Origin: Actinomycetota bacterium
Lineage (GTDB): Bacteria > Actinomycetota > Acidimicrobiia > Acidimicrobiales > Poriferisodaliceae
Assembly (NCBI GenBank): GCA_002731665.1
Contig: PCCJ01000079.1
Location: 1 to 12,691, forward strand
Reading direction: 5' to 3'
DNA length: 12,691 nt
The notes below the pieces were generated by a model. The model saw only the letters and a list, made by a program, of their open reading frames with translations. It did not search any database and had not been told where the DNA came from. The position numbers and the translations under genes are program-made. Position 1 is the first letter of the stretch. The number at the start of each line of letters is the position of its first letter. This document shows positions 6,980-12,691 of the stretch, piece by piece.

Positions 6980-8302
6980 ATGTCAGGAATTCGTTATTTC
7001 GTAGAAGTATTAGTTACATGCGATGAGAATTTTACTGTTATTCGTGATGCCGTTATCGATGTTAAAGATGGCCAAATTACATGGGTCGGTAAAGAGAAAG
7101 AAGCTCCAACAACCTCAAAAAAAGAAATCCGAATTAATGGTTTAGTTATGCCTGGTCTAATCAATACACATGCTCACACTCCAATGACGTTGCTGCGAGG
7201 TGGTGGAGATGGGTTACCTTTGATGCGCTGGTTAACCGAGGTGATGTGGCCGCGCGAAGGGCTTATGACCCCATCGGATGCCTATTGGGGGATGACGCTC
7301 GGATCTGCGGAAATGCTGAGCTCAGGTATTACAACGACATGCGAGATGTATATCCATGAAGAGCAGATAGTTGAAGCTGCTACTAACGCTGGCATTCGAA
7401 TAGTTATGACACCTGGAATTCTTTCAGTTCTGCATGCAGACTCGAATCAATCTGCGATCCTAAGAATAGATGAGATAGCCGATTTCCACCGCCTGTACAA
7501 CAATCCGGAAAAAGGTGTGACCGTAGGGTTTGGCCCTCATTCGGCATATGACCTAGGGGCATCAATATGTGCTGAAGTAGCGACGGCTGCTCGTGACCTT
7601 GGTGCTTTGTTGCACATTCATATAGCTGAAACAGCCAATGAGGGTTCGGAATTAGAACGCCTACATGAGGATTTATCAACGGTGAGAATTCTTGGCGAGT
7701 CCGGAGTTTTTGGGGGCAAAGTTCTTGCGGCTCATAGTGTGTGGTTAACTCGAGAAGATTTGGCGTCCTATGCCGATTATGGCGTTGCGGTGGCCCACTG
7801 CCCTTTAAGTAATATGAAACTAGGTTCGGGCGTAGCTGATATTAAGGCAATGCGTGAATTGGGTATAACTGTGGCTTTAGGAACCGATGGCCCAGCGTCT
7901 AATGACAGCCTCGATCTGTGGCAAGAAATAAAAATTGCTCCATTGCTTTCGCGCGTGAGCTCTCTTGACTCGACAACTCTTGATGCCAAAGATGCAATCT
8001 GTATGGCTACCCGAGATGGGGCCAAGGCATTAGGTCTAGCCGATGTTGGCTCACTGGAAGTGGGTCATTGGGCCGACATGATCCGGCTCGATCTTGAGGA
8101 CTCGGCTTTTATTCCAGCCACGAAAGAATCAGAGCTAATCTCAAGTATTGCTTTTGCTGCTGGCCGCCGTTTAGTGAGTGACGTATGGGTAAAGGGAGAA
8201 AAAGTAGTCAGCGGACACGAGTGCTTAACGGTAGATGAAAACCTTGCTCGAACACAATGTAAAGCTAGAGGGCTTCGACTCGCTCAAGAATCTGGAACGT
8301 AA
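6980..8302 (+). CDS. mtaD: 5'-methylthioadenosine/S-adenosylhomocysteine deaminase-type amidohydrolase
   Basis: A 440-residue amidohydrolase of the MtaD/SsnA/TrzN group, cytosolic and metal dependent. Ligand residues are all present: His64 and His66 (THAHTPM), His214 with Glu217 (HIHIAE), His252 (AAHSVW) and Asp303 (GTDGPASND). Glu93 in PREGLMT and His187 in GFGPHSAY correspond to residues that contact the ribose and substrate in Thermotoga MTA/SAH deaminase. That enzyme converts MTA to methylthioinosine and SAH to S-inosylhomocysteine. The basic pair that contacts the SAH tail in the Thermotoga enzyme is not obvious here (the 150-172 region differs), so a smaller nucleoside such as MTA, adenosine or an N6-modified adenosine may be preferred. 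The next gene, a 6-oxopurine-type phosphorylase, fits as the following step. Alternatives are other aminohydrolases of heteroaromatic amines. Confidence 0.85.
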   Translation: MSGIRYFVEVLVTCDENFTVIRDAVIDVKDGQITWVGKEKEAPTTSKKEIRINGLVMPGLINTHAHTPMTLLRGGGDGLPLMRWLTEVMWPREGLMTPSDAYWGMTLGSAEMLSSGITTTCEMYIHEEQIVEAATNAGIRIVMTPGILSVLHADSNQSAILRIDEIADFHRLYNNPEKGVTVGFGPHSAYDLGASICAEVATAARDLGALLHIHIAETANEGSELERLHEDLSTVRILGESGVFGGKVLAAHSVWLTREDLASYADYGVAVAHCPLSNMKLGSGVADIKAMRELGITVALGTDGPASNDSLDLWQEIKIAPLLSRVSSLDSTTLDAKDAICMATRDGAKALGLADVGSLEVGHWADMIRLDLEDSAFIPATKESELISSIAFAAGRRLVSDVWVKGEKVVSGHECLTVDENLARTQCKARGLRLAQESGT

Positions 8303-8339
8303 GCATCGCCTTGAAGCGAATTCCATGCGACGATAGATC

Positions 8340-9080
8340 ATGATTGGAATTATTGCCGGAACCGGATTCTATGCACTTCCCGATCTAATGAATCGATCTG
8401 ATCAGCAGGTGAAAACTCCCTACGGTGAAGCATCGGTAAGTTTAGGAGTATGGAATGGTCAGCAGATAGCTTTTGTGGCGCGCCATGGTGGCGACCATTC
8501 AATCCCTCCGAGTTCAATTAACTATCGAGCGAATGTTAAGGCGCTTGAGCAGCTAGGCGTAGAAGCAATTTTTGCCGTAAACGTGGTTGCCTCGTTAGTC
8601 CTAAATGAAGGTCCCGGCTCACTGTTTTTAGTGAGTGACTTTTTGGAATTTACCCAAGGGAGGCTAAGCACATTTTTTGATCAACCTGGAGAAGTCCGCC
8701 ACACTGATATGACCACAGCGTATGACCAGTCATTGCGGTCTCTTCTCTCGAAAGCGGCTGATCTAGAGGCGATTACCGTGCGAAACGGTGCAACTTATGT
8801 TTGTACCAATGGACCGCGCTTTGAGACACCGGCAGAAATCAGAATGTTTTCAAATATGGGAGCCGAGCTTGTCGGAATGACTGGCTACCCAGAGGTTGCG
8901 CTTGCACGAGAACTAAATATTCCCTATTCGTCGCTTGCAGTGGTCTCGAACTCGGCGGCTGGATATGGAGAGGGCGAAATATCACTGGAGGAAATATGGG
9001 AAGTATTGGATGGTTGTAAAGATAAAATTTTTCGGTTGTTAAGCCGGGCGGTTCAACTTTGGTCGACCGGCGAGTGCTGA
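8340..9080 (+). CDS. MTAP-family nucleoside phosphorylase, probably S-methyl-5'-thioinosine phosphorylase (MTIP)
   Basis: A 246-residue trimeric-type purine nucleoside phosphorylase of the MTAP/PNP family. The phosphate loop GTG (residues 7-9, Thr8), ARHG at 47-50, HSIPPSSINYRAN (53-65) and CTNGPRFETPAE (155-166) are diagnostic, as is VGMTGYPEVALARE (178-191) with Met180 at the ribose. At the base-recognition site the sequence is SNSAAG, with Asn204. MTA phosphorylases have Asp pairs there (as in VTDYD), while Asn is what 6-oxopurine enzymes use, and bacterial MTIP has a similar N-x-AAG. The expected reaction is methylthioinosine plus phosphate to hypoxanthine and methylthioribose-1-phosphate, directly downstream of the deaminase product. 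Inosine or guanosine are alternative substrates. The ATG at 8340 is the only in-frame start because a TAG lies two codons before it. It sits 37 bp after the deaminase gene. Confidence 0.88.
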   Translation: MIGIIAGTGFYALPDLMNRSDQQVKTPYGEASVSLGVWNGQQIAFVARHGGDHSIPPSSINYRANVKALEQLGVEAIFAVNVVASLVLNEGPGSLFLVSDFLEFTQGRLSTFFDQPGEVRHTDMTTAYDQSLRSLLSKAADLEAITVRNGATYVCTNGPRFETPAEIRMFSNMGAELVGMTGYPEVALARELNIPYSSLAVVSNSAAGYGEGEISLEEIWEVLDGCKDKIFRLLSRAVQLWSTGEC

Positions 9081-9090
9081 ACTGCCAGAG

Positions 9091-9939
9091 ATGTTAGCTG
9101 CTGACTTTGTCCGTGACGAGCCAGATCCATTTCATTGGAGAATGGGTGTGCGTCCACTCGAACTTGATAAATGGCTAATCAAAGACGCCCGCTTCGAGGT
9201 TGACTTAGCTGAGCTAAGACTTCAGTTGGTAGAACGTCGAGATGAAATTATCTATTGCGAAGAAGGGTCTGAGGGAGCGTGCGCAGAAATTTATGCGGCT
9301 ATTTGTGCTCATTGCTCGCTTAGCGAAGCAGAAACTTTTGTTCCTGCAGGTAGAGAGATAATTGAAGCCGCACGACTCATCGTTCAAGAAGACTTGTGTG
9401 TAATGACTCGCAAAAATGGTCTTTGGGTAATGGTTGCGTGCGCCGTGGCTTTTCCAACTAGCTGGGATGTGCAATCCAAGTTTGGGAAAAGCCTCGATGA
9501 AATTCATGAACCTGTGCCGCGATATTCGACAGATTTATCTAAATCGATGAACGTCTTTTTCGACAGGCTTCGGGCTGAAGCACCCGTTTGGAGATCCAAT
9601 AGAACGCTTAGTGACAGGTCTTCTCTTCGACTCGAACCCTACACTCGCAGTCAAGAAGCTCAGACAGAAATAACTAGTGATAATGCAGGAGATAAAGTTT
9701 TTCTGAGAGTTGAATATCAAACGCTTAGAAAATTCCCTATGTCAGATTCCGTGCTCTTCACTATCCGGATACTGCAGCAACCTCTGCGCGAGTTGCTCGA
9801 TGAACCAGTTGCTTTGAGATCATTAGTAAGAGGATTAGCTCGAATGCCACCTGATATAGCTACTTACAAGAGAGGTACGCACAACTACGAAGAAGTGATA
9901 GTTGAATGGGCTAAGAGGTCGGGTATTGAGATTACTTGA
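9091..9939 (+). CDS. DUF3445 / heme-dependent oxidative N-demethylase alpha-subunit-like protein
   Basis: A 282-residue protein assigned to DUF3445 (HODM alpha-subunit-like). Supporting blocks are the N-terminal PFHWRMGVRPLELDKWLIKD (about residues 13-32), a long helical middle including FPTSWDVQSKFGKSLDEIHEPVP (about 120-142), and the C-terminal VFLRVEYQTLRKFPMSDSVLFTIR (about 204-227) followed by QQPLREL. The founding member, a heme and flavin enzyme, oxidatively demethylates dimethylamine to methylamine and formaldehyde. From memory the C-terminal motif is usually ER-Q-T-L; here Tyr replaces Arg (VEYQTL). No reductase or ferredoxin-like partner subunits of the characterised enzyme are adjacent. 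It begins 10 bp after the phosphorylase and is the last gene before the paa promoter. Its substrate is unknown; an N-methyl amine released from a modified nucleoside is one speculative option. Confidence 0.75.
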   Translation: MLAADFVRDEPDPFHWRMGVRPLELDKWLIKDARFEVDLAELRLQLVERRDEIIYCEEGSEGACAEIYAAICAHCSLSEAETFVPAGREIIEAARLIVQEDLCVMTRKNGLWVMVACAVAFPTSWDVQSKFGKSLDEIHEPVPRYSTDLSKSMNVFFDRLRAEAPVWRSNRTLSDRSSLRLEPYTRSQEAQTEITSDNAGDKVFLRVEYQTLRKFPMSDSVLFTIRILQQPLRELLDEPVALRSLVRGLARMPPDIATYKRGTHNYEEVIVEWAKRSGIEIT

Positions 9940-9953
9940 GCGACTGGTACAGT
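9926..9953 (+). promoter_or_regulatory. Predicted promoter of the paa operon
   Basis: TTGAGA (9926-9931) matches the -35 consensus at five of six positions. It is followed after 16 nt by TACAGT (9948-9953), a TAnnnT -10 element preceded by the extended TG-n motif (TGGTACAGT). Predicted transcription would begin near 9960, about 40 nt before paaA, leaving room for the GGAAG ribosome binding site at 9987-9991. The -35 lies inside the end of the DUF3445 gene. Confidence 0.55.
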
Positions 9954-9978
9954 TACCAACGAACGTTCGTTGGTAACT
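9951..9978. promoter_or_regulatory. Perfect 28-bp palindrome, likely TetR-family (PaaR-type) operator
   Basis: The left half AGTTACCAACGAAC and the right half GTTCGTTGGTAACT are exact reverse complements, with the centre between 9964 and 9965 and no mismatches. Pairing stops at both flanks (C9950/T9979). It overlaps the predicted -10 and covers the predicted transcription start, the classic position for a repressor site. The core AACGAACGTTCGTT contains AACG-NN-CGTT spacing that, as I recall, is recognised by PaaR of Thermus. The TetR gene at 11373 in the same operon is the natural candidate to bind it. No T-run follows, so it is not a standard terminator. Confidence 0.85.
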
Positions 9979-10000
9979 TGATGATTGGAAGTATTTAGCT

Positions 10001-10918
10001 ATGAAGACATGGGAGTCATTGGAGGACTTTGAGGCCTTTGTCGTGGATGGTGGGATAGTTGAGCCATCTGACGAGATGCCAGATGTCTACAGACTCGCTG
10101 TTTTTAAGTTCATAGAGCTGCATGCAAATAGCGAGTACATGGGAGGGTTGACTGAAAGGGATTGGATTCCTAAGGCTCCCGGTCTTCATCGCAAGTTAAC
10201 TGCTTTAGCGAAGACACAAGACGAGATTGGTCATGCCCATCTCTTGTACATGATCGCTGCAGATCTTGGAGTTAAAACCCGAGATGAGATGATGGAAGAT
10301 CTTCTCGCTGGGACCACAAATTTTCATAATGTTTTTCATTACCGAGTTCATAGCTGGGGAGATCAAGTAGCCGTTGCGTACTTAGTGGACGCAGCCGCCC
10401 TCGCTAGCCAGCAAGCAGTTTTTAAAAATTGCTCTTATGGGCCATACAAACGAATTCTTCGTCGTGTCATAGCCGAAGAAGGCTTTCATATGAGAAATGG
10501 TGAAGAACTACTTTTGACAATGGCGTCTGGTACAGATCTCCAGAGGACGATGATGCAGGACTCGATTAACCGGTGGTGGCTTCCAGCTATTCAGCTTTTT
10601 GGGCCAGACTCCCGTTTAGATGACCCGCTTTTGCGGTGGAACATTAAATCTGAGCGTAACGAAGTTTTACGTGAGCGTTATATTCAGAAGTTTGTTCCGC
10701 AACTTCTTAATGCAGGATTTCAAGTTCCGGATTCCGGTTTGTATCAAGATAGTGAAACAGGTCGATGGTGCACAAGCGATATCGATTGGGAGCCTCTCAA
10801 AGCAACAATGCGCAATGGGGGACCTGATAGCAAACGTCGTTTGAGTGATGCTAAGGCTGCGTGGGAAGACGCATCATGGGTCCGAGATGCATTAGACGAA
10901 GCGGTAATCAGCAAATGA
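10001..10918 (+). CDS. paaA: Phenylacetyl-CoA 1,2-epoxidase (ring-1,2-epoxidase) catalytic subunit PaaA
   Basis: The 305-residue catalytic alpha subunit of the bacterial multicomponent monooxygenase that epoxidises the aromatic ring of phenylacetyl-CoA. The ferritin-like four-helix core shows the expected di-iron ligands: Glu45 (HANSEYMG), Glu75 and His78 (QDEIGHA), and Glu160 and His163 (EEGFHM). Asp130 (YLVD) matches the conserved acidic position of the third helix. Other family blocks are DWIPKAPGLHRK, SYGPYKRIL and DSINRWWLPAIQLFGP. Length agrees with characterised PaaA (about 309). GGAAG lies 9 nt upstream of the ATG. It opens the operon and is followed directly by paaD rather than paaB, which is unusual. 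The protein needs PaaC as structural partner, PaaB, and reductase PaaE, which is not in the window. No phenylacetate-CoA ligase (paaK) is seen here, so the exact aryl-CoA substrate is inferred by homology. Confidence 0.95.
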   Translation: MKTWESLEDFEAFVVDGGIVEPSDEMPDVYRLAVFKFIELHANSEYMGGLTERDWIPKAPGLHRKLTALAKTQDEIGHAHLLYMIAADLGVKTRDEMMEDLLAGTTNFHNVFHYRVHSWGDQVAVAYLVDAAALASQQAVFKNCSYGPYKRILRRVIAEEGFHMRNGEELLLTMASGTDLQRTMMQDSINRWWLPAIQLFGPDSRLDDPLLRWNIKSERNEVLRERYIQKFVPQLLNAGFQVPDSGLYQDSETGRWCTSDIDWEPLKATMRNGGPDSKRRLSDAKAAWEDASWVRDALDEAVISK

Positions 10919-10922
10919 GGAG
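10917..10922 (+). promoter_or_regulatory. Ribosome binding site that fixes the paaD start
   Basis: GAGGAG, overlapping the paaA stop codon, lies 7 nt before the ATG at 10930. This spacing is optimal and favours 10930 over the overlapping ATG at 10915, which has no such signal. Confidence 0.65.
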
Positions 10923-10929
10923 TGCCCAA

Positions 10930-11376
10930 ATGTTGAAGGCGGTCCGCGACGCCGTGGCTAAGGTCACGGATCCAGAGTATCCAGAAGTCACGATTGAGCA
11001 GTTGGGCATATTAGAAAGAGTTTTTAGCAGTGGCGAAAGTATCTGTATTGATCTAGTTCCAACTCGATCAGGGTGCCCGGCGTTAGAAATTATAAGAACA
11101 GATGTGTTAGCCGCAGCCAAAGATGTTGGTGCCACCTCTGTTTCCGTTAAATTTTGTTCGGACCCCGTCTGGACACCAGATCGAATTACTGAAGACGCAC
11201 GACATATTTTGGCTCGTGAGTTTTTTGTAGTGATAAGAAACGTCGACGGTAGCTCCAAGTGTCCGATGTGTGAGAATAGTGAACTCGAGAATCGAAGTGA
11301 TGTGGGCAGTACTCCGTGTCGGTCTGTGTCCTGGTGCGCGGAGTGCCGAAACCCTATTGAAGTTATAAGACGATGA
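10930..11376 (+). CDS. paaD: PaaD, MIP18/DUF59-type maturation protein of the phenylacetyl-CoA epoxidase with zinc-ribbon tail
   Basis: A 148-residue PaaD. It has the DUF59/MIP18 N-terminal domain with VTDPEYPEVTIEQLGI and the invariant Cys in RSGCPALE (Cys49), followed by DPVWTPDRITEDAR. It ends in a zinc-ribbon with paired Cys at 111/114 (CPMC) and 136/139 (CAEC), plus GSTPC (Cys130), as in E. coli PaaD. The role in the family is assembly or iron-sulfur/di-iron maturation of the epoxidase rather than catalysis. I start at ATG 10930 on ribosome-binding-site grounds; starting at 10915 would add five residues. It is slightly shorter than E. coli PaaD (165). Its stop overlaps the TetR start by 4 bp, so both are probably translated in a coupled way. 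Finding it second in the operon, before paaB and paaC, is atypical. Confidence 0.93.
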   Translation: MLKAVRDAVAKVTDPEYPEVTIEQLGILERVFSSGESICIDLVPTRSGCPALEIIRTDVLAAAKDVGATSVSVKFCSDPVWTPDRITEDARHILAREFFVVIRNVDGSSKCPMCENSELENRSDVGSTPCRSVSWCAECRNPIEVIRR

Positions 11377-11966
11377 AGCGTAATTCGCGAGCAGATGTAA
11401 TTGAAACAGCCAGTCGACTTTTCGCCCAAAAAGGCTTTCATGGCACATCTATGAGAGATCTGGGTCACGAACTAGGCCTTTTAGGTTCGTCTTTGTATTC
11501 GCATATCGGTTCAAAAAATGAATTACTTGTTGACGTTGTGCGGCAGTCTGCTGCCACGTTCCAGAAGCTTGCTGATGAAGTTTCGGCTTCAGTGGAACCG
11601 GCGCCGGCTCGTATGTTTCAGCTTGTACGAGGCCATCTCAATATTCTTGTGAATGACCAATATCAGGCGCAAACTTTTTTGAACGAAACTCGGTTTCTTC
11701 CACCAAATGAACGAGAAATGGCAGTGAAACTGTTTGATCATTATCAACAAACGTTTCACAAAGTTATTTCTGACGGCCAGAAAGCTGGCTTCTACCGGAA
11801 GTCGATGGACGTTCACCTCGCTGCAAATTTAATCCTTTCGCTTCTAAACGGAACGACTCGTTGGTTCCGAGATAACGGCCCATTGGATATTGGAGATGTT
11901 TCGGCGGAAATTGCTGCTCTCTTAGGCAGCGGGCTCAGTTCAAATAAGTCGATAGAAGGACACTAG
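11373..11966 (+). CDS. paaR: TetR-family transcriptional regulator embedded in the paa operon (PaaR-like)
   Basis: A 197-residue TetR-type repressor. The N-terminal DNA-binding domain begins with ADVIETASRLFAQKGFHGTS, continues with MRDLGHELGLLGSSLYSHI (helix-turn-helix, about residues 27-45) and closes with the usual SKNELL. The C-terminal ligand domain contains the ETRFLPPNEREMAVKLFDHYQ segment seen in many acyl-CoA-responsive actinobacterial and Thermus TetR proteins. The start ATG overlaps the paaD TGA (ATGA). No DNA lies between it and paaD, so it has no promoter of its own and must be made from the paa message. This implies autoregulation through the perfect palindrome at 9951-9978. The likely inducer is phenylacetyl-CoA or a related aryl-CoA by analogy with known PaaR proteins. 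The symbol is assigned from context, not from sequence identity. Confidence 0.9.
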   Translation: MKRNSRADVIETASRLFAQKGFHGTSMRDLGHELGLLGSSLYSHIGSKNELLVDVVRQSAATFQKLADEVSASVEPAPARMFQLVRGHLNILVNDQYQAQTFLNETRFLPPNEREMAVKLFDHYQQTFHKVISDGQKAGFYRKSMDVHLAANLILSLLNGTTRWFRDNGPLDIGDVSAEIAALLGSGLSSNKSIEGH

Positions 11967-11970
11967 ATAG

Positions 11971-12252
11971 ATGAAAACTTATGAGGTGTTTTTAAAAAAA
12001 GCTGGCAAAGAACCGTTCGGACATGCGGGATCACTTGATGCCCCAGATGATCATATGGCTTTGCTTTTTGCTAGAGACTCTTATGGGCGAAGAAGCGAAG
12101 GTGAGCAAATTTGGGTAGTCAGTCGCGACCATATTCTTGAAGGTAACCAATCAGACTTGGCTCTTGCGGACAGGTCTCATAAACACAATGATGGCCAGCG
12201 AGTTTCTGAACTCCGGACGAATCAGAGGCTGAAGAAAGAACTAGGCGAATGA
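11971..12252 (+). CDS. paaB: Phenylacetyl-CoA epoxidase subunit PaaB
   Basis: A 93-residue PaaB, matching the family length (about 95). Characteristic features are the opening KTYEVFLKKAGKEPFGHAGS, the APDDHMALLFARDSYGRR block (about residues 24-41) and the QIWVVSRDHI segment (about 46-55). PaaB is a small subunit required for epoxidase activity, thought to bridge PaaAC to the reductase. The start follows the TetR stop by 4 bp, with AAGGA about 10 nt upstream. The stop overlaps the next ATG (ATGATG), giving a coupled paaB-paaC junction. Nothing appears truncated or degenerate. In most genomes paaB directly follows paaA, so its position after the regulator is noteworthy. Confidence 0.93.
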   Translation: MKTYEVFLKKAGKEPFGHAGSLDAPDDHMALLFARDSYGRRSEGEQIWVVSRDHILEGNQSDLALADRSHKHNDGQRVSELRTNQRLKKELGE

Positions 12253-12691
12253 TGCGTACGCTAGATGATGCCGCTAAAGAATATCTGCTTGGCTTCGCTG
12301 ATGATGAATTGTGTGTCGGTCAAAACCATTCTTGGTGGATAGCTGTTGGCCCATTCCTAGAAGAAGATCTCGCTTTTTCATCAATTGCTCAAGATGAGCT
12401 GGGCCATGCTCGAATGTTGTATGAGTTTCTTGAGCTAGAAGAATCTATAGATGAAATTGCTTACGGAAGAGATCGGCGAGATTACCGATCGGCGCATATA
12501 GCTGAGTTAAGGTGTCATCAGTGGCCAGAAGCCCTAGTAAGACATGTGCTCTATGACTTAGCTGAAGAGGTCCGTTGGAGTGCTTTATCTGAGGGAAGTT
12601 GGAAAGGTATAGCTGCTATAGCGACACGAGCTATTGCGGAAGAACGCTTTCATTTACAACACGCTTTATCTCTTGCAGAGAGATTGTTAGC
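12249..12691 (+). CDS. paaC: Phenylacetyl-CoA epoxidase subunit PaaC (3' end beyond the window)
   Basis: An open frame running off the window end, with 147 complete codons visible. It begins MMRTLDDAAKEYLLGFADDE and has the helix-1 segment LCVGQNHSWWIAVGPFLEEDLA. A ferritin-like motif QDELGHARMLY follows at about residues 48-58, then LYDLAEEVRW and EERFHLQHAL (131-140). This is PaaC, the structural, non-catalytic ferritin-like partner that forms the PaaAC core; about 100 C-terminal residues of a typical 250 are missing because of the window edge. Two adjacent ATGs (12249 and 12252) are possible starts: the first gives the 4-bp ATGA overlap with paaB, the same arrangement as paaD-tetR. PaaE would be expected next, outside the window. 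Confidence 0.93.
   Translation, partial: MMRTLDDAAKEYLLGFADDELCVGQNHSWWIAVGPFLEEDLAFSSIAQDELGHARMLYEFLELEESIDEIAYGRDRRDYRSAHIAELRCHQWPEALVRHVLYDLAEEVRWSALSEGSWKGIAAIATRAIAEERFHLQHALSLAERLL

Noticed and set aside
9951..9978. The palindrome as a rho-independent terminator of the upstream operon
   Set aside because: No T-tract follows (TGATGATT comes next) and the site overlaps a good promoter just upstream of paaA, so an operator role fits better. A U-less terminator is not fully excluded.
9970..9997. TTGGTA-N16-TATTTA as the paaA promoter
   Set aside because: The -10 would end 3 bp before the ATG, placing the start of transcription inside the coding sequence and leaving the GGAAG ribosome binding site untranscribed.
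10861..10929. Longer N-terminus for PaaD from upstream ATG codons (10861 or 10915)
   Set aside because: The ATG at 10861 would bury 58 bp within paaA and adds residues unlike PaaD; 10915 has no ribosome binding site, while 10930 has GAGGAG at ideal spacing.
10908..11468. Long minus-strand open frame opposite paaD and tetR
   Set aside because: It shows no family motifs, is rich in Ser, Thr and Cys as antisense shadows usually are, and lies wholly opposite two well-supported genes.
11848..11868. GGAAC...GTTCC inverted repeat as a second operator
   Set aside because: It has five-base outer arms only, an imperfect centre, and lies inside the TetR coding sequence; it is probably chance.

Overview
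The window reads as a catabolic, mostly CoA-thioester-oriented stretch of a free-living bacterial chromosome. Genes are tightly packed, base composition is moderate (roughly mid-40s % G+C by eye), and there are no insertion sequences, tRNAs, rRNAs or CRISPR arrays. The mix of a class III CoA-transferase, an SDR, a DUF2889 protein, Liv-type permeases, a flavin monooxygenase and a TetR-controlled paa cluster resembles uncultured aerobic lineages such as marine Acidimicrobiia (Actinomycetota) or SAR202-type Chloroflexota. That placement is an inference from gene content only and is weak.

Layout: the 3' end of a thioesterase-like gene (1-456, +) converges on a CaiB/BaiF CoA-transferase (475-1695, -). 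A divergent gap then leads into an SDR dehydrogenase plus a DUF2889 protein (1791-3317, +). These converge, with a real 79-bp overlap, on a pair of branched-chain-amino-acid-type ABC permeases (livH-livM, 3239-5298, -). Their partner ATPases and binding protein are not next to them. A second divergent gap (5299-5391) precedes a four-gene, same-strand run: a PheA/TfdB-type FAD monooxygenase, an MTA/SAH-deaminase-type amidohydrolase, a methylthioinosine-phosphorylase-like enzyme, and a DUF3445 (heme-dependent oxidative N-demethylase-like) protein (5392-9939).

The last block (10001 to the end) is a phenylacetyl-CoA epoxidase (ring-1,2-epoxidase) operon in a non-standard order: paaA, paaD, a TetR regulator, paaB, paaC (cut by the window end). 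A perfect 28-bp palindrome lies just upstream of paaA (9951-9978). It overlaps the downstream edge of a good promoter candidate (TTGAGA, 16-nt spacer, extended -10 TGGTACAGT), so the predicted transcription start falls inside the palindrome. The simplest model is that the TetR protein encoded within the operon binds this site and represses its own operon until an aryl-CoA ligand appears.

The two blocks most worth following up are this self-contained paa regulatory circuit and the monooxygenase-deaminase-phosphorylase-N-demethylase run. In that run the phosphorylase carries Asn rather than Asp at the base-recognition position, which fits the two-step MTA to methylthioinosine to hypoxanthine route rather than direct MTA phosphorolysis. 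The demethylase beside it raises the possibility of methylated nucleoside or amine catabolism.
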